NCBI GenBank assembly: GCA_015068055.1
Contig: SVLG01000013.1
Location: 1-35,033, forward strand
Direction: 5' to 3'
Origin: Oscillospiraceae bacterium
GTDB lineage: Bacteria; Bacillota_A; Clostridia; Oscillospirales; Oscillospiraceae
DNA length: 35,033 nt
Of this stretch, positions 31,558 through 35,033 are shown in pieces; the stretch's first letter is position 1; every line of letters starts with the position of its first letter. The notes beneath the pieces are model-generated. The model was not told where the DNA came from. It saw only the letters and a list, made by a program, of their open reading frames with translations, and searched no databases. The position numbers and the translations under genes are program-made.

Positions 31558-33443
31558 ATGAAAAGAATTGCTCTGACGATGATCTCTGTATTGCTGACAT
31601 TTTCTCTTTGTGCCTGTAACAGCAGCGATGACGTCCCTGCCCGGGAGACCGCCGTGGCTACATCTGCGCCGCTCCCCTCAGAAGCCCCTCCTCTGAAACA
31701 CAGGCATCGTTCGGGGTAGATCCAATGCCGGAACCGGTTCTGCCGGCGCTGGACCTTGCCATGCTGTTTGAGGAGGTTTCTGCAGAACACAAAGCCATGG
31801 TTGAAAACAAGGCGGCGCTGAATTCCATTGAGCAATATCTGGTTGAGGATCCGGAAACGGTGAATTTGTTGACCGGAGATGAAATTATGGAATTACTCTA
31901 CAGCGCGCCTTCTCCGGCAACCATTACCTATGAAGAAGCAGTATCCGATGTGGATATATTGTTTCGTGCTTTCCGCTCCTCCTATGGTGCTTACTACTAC
32001 TTTAGGGAGGAGGCTTTTCAGACGGCCCAGGCTGAAATATTGAAGCAGTTGCAGGGAAAGAAACTGATTTCCACCGATACGTTTGCCAAAACTCTGGCAG
32101 CCGCCTTTTCCTTTCTCCGGGATGCCCATAGCTGGGTATATAATCCTGTCTATGAAGAAAGCCTGCGCTGCGAGTATTTTTACACAGATCAGTTCTTTGC
32201 TGAAGACAGCGTCGGTTATTACCAGTATATTGGCGGGGAAAAGTGGTATGTAGAGTCCTTCTCCGACAGTACAGTGCGGATTGAGCCTGCTTTAACTGCC
32301 GAAGGGGAGATCCTGTACTCACCGGTATTATGCTGCACCATGGGCGATATGAAAACCAGTGCAGTAACACTGACCAACGCCGAGGGGCAGAAAGCAGAAG
32401 TAACGCTCAACTGGAACCTGAGTGAGCCTTACAGTCAAGCCTGCCGCACACCGGATTTTAAACTACTGGAAGAATACGGCATTGCGTATCTTTCCATTCG
32501 TTGTTTTGACAATGAATATGAGAGAGATCAGCTGGCGTAATTTGTTGCCAGCGGCAGGAGTGTACGGGAGGCTAAGCTGATTATTTTCGACATTCGTTCC
32601 AATGGCGGGGGCAGCGACAGGTATTGTGACGAATGGTTCAGGAGCTTCTGCGGTACAGTACCCCGTTACACCATGGCACACACAACCCGTGTCAGTCATC
32701 TGCGCAATGCGTGGCTGGTCAGCCACAGCGGGTATCCTGACCAGGGAAGCCCCGGTGCATACATACAGAAAGCATTTCAGGGGAAGCTGTTGGATAATCA
32801 AATTCCGATCATTGTACTGGTGGATGATACCTGCGGCTCGGCCGGCGAGAGTATGCTGAATTATCTGCGCGGCCTTGACAATGTGATCATCGTGGGAAGC
32901 AATTCCGCCGGTTACCAGCTGTGCGGCAATCAATCGACCATGTGGCTTCCTTACTCCAAGATTACATTTGCCTTTGGTTCCTCTCTTATGTTCCACTTTA
33001 CCGATGAAAACGTGGATTACAGGGGATACATGCCGGATGTCTGGTGCAATCCGGCCGATGCGCTGGAAGCTGTTCTGAATATGCTGGTATGTTATGATCT
33101 GACGGACAGTGCCACCTGCCAGAGCCTGTTGGCGGATCCGCGGCTGCAAAAACCAGTAAATCTGACCATTCGTTGGCAGGATGTTGAGATATTGCCGGAC
33201 AACCGCTTTGGCAGCATCATGGATAACGACGTTGTCCGCGTTTATGCCAACGGCGAGCCGGTTACAGATTTTACCGTAACATCCCACGCACCGGAGTTAT
33301 TAGAGACCGCGGTTAGCTCTGACGGAACTCTTAGCCTGAACCGACTCCGGTCTTTTAATGGAACCCCTGTTGACTTTACCATCACCTATAACGAACAGAA
33401 GTTTGACTATCAATGTGTTGACAGCACCTGGGCTCCGGAATAG
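31558..33443 (+). pseudogene. S41-family peptidase lipoprotein, frameshifted and with an in-frame stop
   Basis: The ATG at 31558 begins a lipoprotein signal (MKRIALTMISVLLTFSLCAC, lipobox LCAC) that runs into a stop at 31717-31719. The next frame continues the chain as SSETQASFGVDPMPEPVLPALD, so a one-base loss in the C-run at 31685-31688 (GCCCC before TCC) is the likely cause. That frame runs to a TAA at 32538-32540, after which the same frame stays open to 33443. The parts together show S41 features: LIIFDIRSNGGGSD, then VDDTCGSAGESMLNYL with the probable catalytic serine, then IIVGSNSAGYQL. S41 enzymes are C-terminal-processing-type serine peptidases. By eye the DNA is less GC-rich than its neighbours. 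Base errors could mimic this damage, but two independent lesions make decay likely. Confidence 0.8.
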
Positions 33444-33879
33444 CAAAGAGGCTGTGATGCTGCCTCTAAAGAGACGGAAGAACGAGGTACCCGAAATGGG
33501 TACCTCGTTCCCGCATGGAGAAAGTTGAGGCAAAGAGGAACAGAGACAGATAGCTGATGCCGAGGCCTGTTTACCGAAGAAGCAAGGCAAATCCGAGGCA
33601 GATTGACCCGGCACACGATTTCCGGAACATCATGTGGGCTGTCTGCGGAACAAACCACACGTCCGGGCAAAAAAAGCAAGCTGAACGGATGCTGCAATAT
33701 CCCCTGAGCTATGCGCAAAAACCACAACACCGGAAGGAAACACAAATACCTTGCCCTGGTCTGTACAACACTCCCACTGTTTGTTGCTGCCCATGGTCAA
33801 TCCCAACAGGGCATCAGCTACCTGTCTCTATTCCTTTTACAACGCTGCCGGGCAGGCGGTTGCCCACCCGGCATTTTCT
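33444..33879. other. Intergenic stretch without a supported gene
   Basis: 436 bases between the S41 pseudogene and the thiolase gene. It holds two hairpins (described separately). Short open frames exist on both strands, but none has a ribosome binding site or a recognisable product. No tRNA or repeat was found in it. Confidence 0.6.
33480..33510 (+). terminator. Hairpin after the S41 pseudogene
   Basis: GAACGAGGTACCC (33480-33492) pairs perfectly with GGGTACCTCGTTC (33498-33510) around GAAAT, 37 bases after the stop. There is no T-run on the + side, so it may be a degraded terminator. Confidence 0.5.
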
Positions 33880-33880
33880 T
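33846..33880. terminator. Probable terminator beside the thiolase stop
   Basis: TGCCGGG (33846-33852) pairs with CCCGGCA (33867-33873), with an inner GGC/GCC pair. TTTTCTT follows on the + strand. For the - strand thiolase mRNA the hairpin is well placed but lacks a U-tract. Confidence 0.45.
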
Positions 33881-35033
33881 CAGCGTCTGAGATTTTCAAA
33901 AATTGCGGTAGTACCCATTCCACCGCCGCAGCAGGAGGAGATGCAGGCGTACTTGCCGCCGTTCAATGCCAGCTGTTTCATGGCAAAGATGCTGATACGG
34001 GCACCGGAGGCCGCATTGGGGTGTCCGATGGCAATGGCACCACCCCAGGGATTCCAGTTGTCCATATTTACCTTCCCGCCCATGACGGTTTCCATTTCCT
34101 TGATGACAGCCAGATTCTGAGCCGCAAAAGCCTCGTTGCACTCGTATACATCCACATCGGCCAGTTTCAGCCCGGCCTGACGCAGCGCTTTCATATTGGA
34201 ATAAGCAGCTGCCACACCCATGAGCGTGGGGTCGTAGCCCTCGTCGGCACCGGTGACCCACTTCAGTTTCGGTGTGAAGCCCAGTTCCAGCGCTTTTTCC
34301 TTCGTCATCATCAGAACGAAAGCCGCACCGTCGTTTCGACCGGAGGCATTGCCTGCGGTGGTAACGCCGCCTTCATAGATGGATTTCATGGATGCCAGCT
34401 TCTCCAACGTGACCTCGGGACGGGGGTGCTCGTCTTTTGTGATGAACTTTCCTGTCACAGGGTTGTACACCGGCACGATCTCATCACCCAGCCAACCGTT
34501 GGCGAAGGCTCTGGCCAGCTTCTGCTGGCTGCCGTAGGCAAACTCGTCGCAGGCCTCCCGGGAAATCTCCCATTTCCTGCCCATCAGATCGCTGTTATGG
34601 ATCATGTTTGTATCCTGCTCATCGATGGGAGACAGGCGCGTTGCTGCGGGGGCATAGGCAATATCCCGATAGGGAGTGTTGGACATGGTATACCGGCCAG
34701 AGAGCCACTTGCTGTGACTCTCACAGCCGCCAACAATGGCAATATCGCTCATACCCATGAGGATTTTCCAAGCAGCGTGGTTGATGGCAGTGATGGCGCT
34801 GCCGCACTGCATCTCCACATACGTGGCAGATACATCAAAGGGAAGACCGGCCAGCTGTGCGGCGTAGCGGGGCGTAAACAGGGCCTTTTCATCCTCAATT
34901 ACGTTGCCCAGCATCAGGTCATCCAAATGACCGCGTTCCAGAATGTTGGTACGGTCCAGCAAACCGCGGATCACCTGACCGGCAATTTCAACACCTGACA
35001 GATCCTTCAGACCTCCACCGCGCTTACCAAAGG
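33880..35033 (-). CDS. Thiolase (acetyl-CoA acetyltransferase type), N terminus cut by right edge
   Basis: The frame is open from the TGA at 33880-33882 to the right edge; the first visible residues are PFGKRGGGLKDLSGVEIAGQVIRG, which in thiolases lie about 15-20 residues after the start. The active-site residues are present: nucleophilic Cys in VEMQCGSA, ECNEAFAAQ, the His in GGAIAIGHPNAASGAR and the second Cys in SCCGGGMG. Family members join two acetyl-CoA to acetoacetyl-CoA or cleave 3-ketoacyl-CoA. In anaerobic Clostridia they feed butyrate formation or fatty/amino acid breakdown. Neighbours upstream are outside the window, so the pathway cannot be assigned. Confidence 0.9.
   Translation of the reverse strand, partial: FGKRGGGLKDLSGVEIAGQVIRGLLDRTNILERGHLDDLMLGNVIEDEKALFTPRYAAQLAGLPFDVSATYVEMQCGSAITAINHAAWKILMGMSDIAIVGGCESHSKWLSGRYTMSNTPYRDIAYAPAATRLSPIDEQDTNMIHNSDLMGRKWEISREACDEFAYGSQQKLARAFANGWLGDEIVPVYNPVTGKFITKDEHPRPEVTLEKLASMKSIYEGGVTTAGNASGRNDGAAFVLMMTKEKALELGFTPKLKWVTGADEGYDPTLMGVAAAYSNMKALRQAGLKLADVDVYECNEAFAAQNLAVIKEMETVMGGKVNMDNWNPWGGAIAIGHPNAASGARISIFAMKQLALNGGKYACISSCCGGGMGTTAIFENLRR

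Noticed and set aside
32538..32540. Recoding of the TAA in the S41 gene as a sense codon
   Set aside because: Many other genes here end in TAA normally, no recoding signal is seen, and the same gene also carries a frameshift.
33711..33890. A 59-codon + strand ORF with a hydrophobic segment, ending inside the thiolase gene
   Set aside because: No ribosome binding site, a hairpin inside it, and no family resemblance.
1..35033. CRISPR arrays, tRNA/rRNA genes, prophage or insertion sequences
   Set aside because: No regularly spaced repeats, cloverleaf-like segments, transposase or phage proteins were found in any intergenic region or gene.

Overview
The window looks like a stretch of chromosome from an anaerobic, endospore-forming member of the Clostridia, most likely the Oscillospirales (Oscillibacter/Flavonifractor-like). 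The reasons are: moderately GC-rich DNA by eye; a full-length spoIIE; an EcfA1-EcfA2-EcfT-TruA block; a ClpE-type unfoldase with an N-terminal zinc finger; DUF5711, DUF4358 and CvpA proteins typical of clostridial genomes; strong AGGAGG ribosome binding sites; and sigma-A promoters with 16-17 bp spacers. I found no rRNA, tRNA, CRISPR array, phage or insertion sequence.

Layout. 1-1673 (+): end of an ABC permease gene and a GldG-like partner, closed by a bidirectional terminator. 1723-9434 (-): a seven-gene catabolic cluster, transcribed leftward as two-subunit Fe-S hydro-lyase (alpha, beta), AtuA/DUF1446 protein, DUF4387 protein, YfcC-type carrier, M81 (MlrC-like) hydrolase and M20D amidohydrolase. 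A divergent AraC-type regulator (9614-10501, +) probably controls it through a pair of 21-bp direct repeats in the shared intergenic region. A small membrane protein follows the regulator. 10858-15092 (-): ClpE-like ATPase, CvpA and DUF5711, with their own promoter overlapping the end of truA. 15145-19314 (-): rRNA-type methyltransferase, ecfA1, ecfA2, ecfT and truA, tightly packed. 19475-21684 (+): acidic membrane-anchored SGNH hydrolase, DUF4358 lipoprotein and PaaI-type thioesterase. 21848-24597 (+): spoIIE and a small conserved protein. 24671-26834 (+): adenosylhomocysteinase-like enzyme and an AEC transporter, behind a promoter whose -35 overlaps a perfect palindrome.

26846-29041 holds a Crp/Fnr regulator (-) divergent from a zinc-ribbon protein, a 4Fe-4S protein and an HD-domain protein (+). 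One palindrome sits where it could activate the + operon and repress the regulator's own gene. 29050-31319 (-): tcdA and a membrane-anchored peptidyl-prolyl isomerase. 31558-33443 (+): an S41 peptidase pseudogene carrying one frameshift and one nonsense codon. 33880-35033 (-): a thiolase running off the right edge.

The most interesting unit is the hydro-lyase/AtuA/DUF4387/YfcC/M81/M20 cluster. It reads as a dedicated uptake and degradation route for a carboxylate or amide substrate that I cannot identify. Its AtuA gene also appears to start at an ATC codon.
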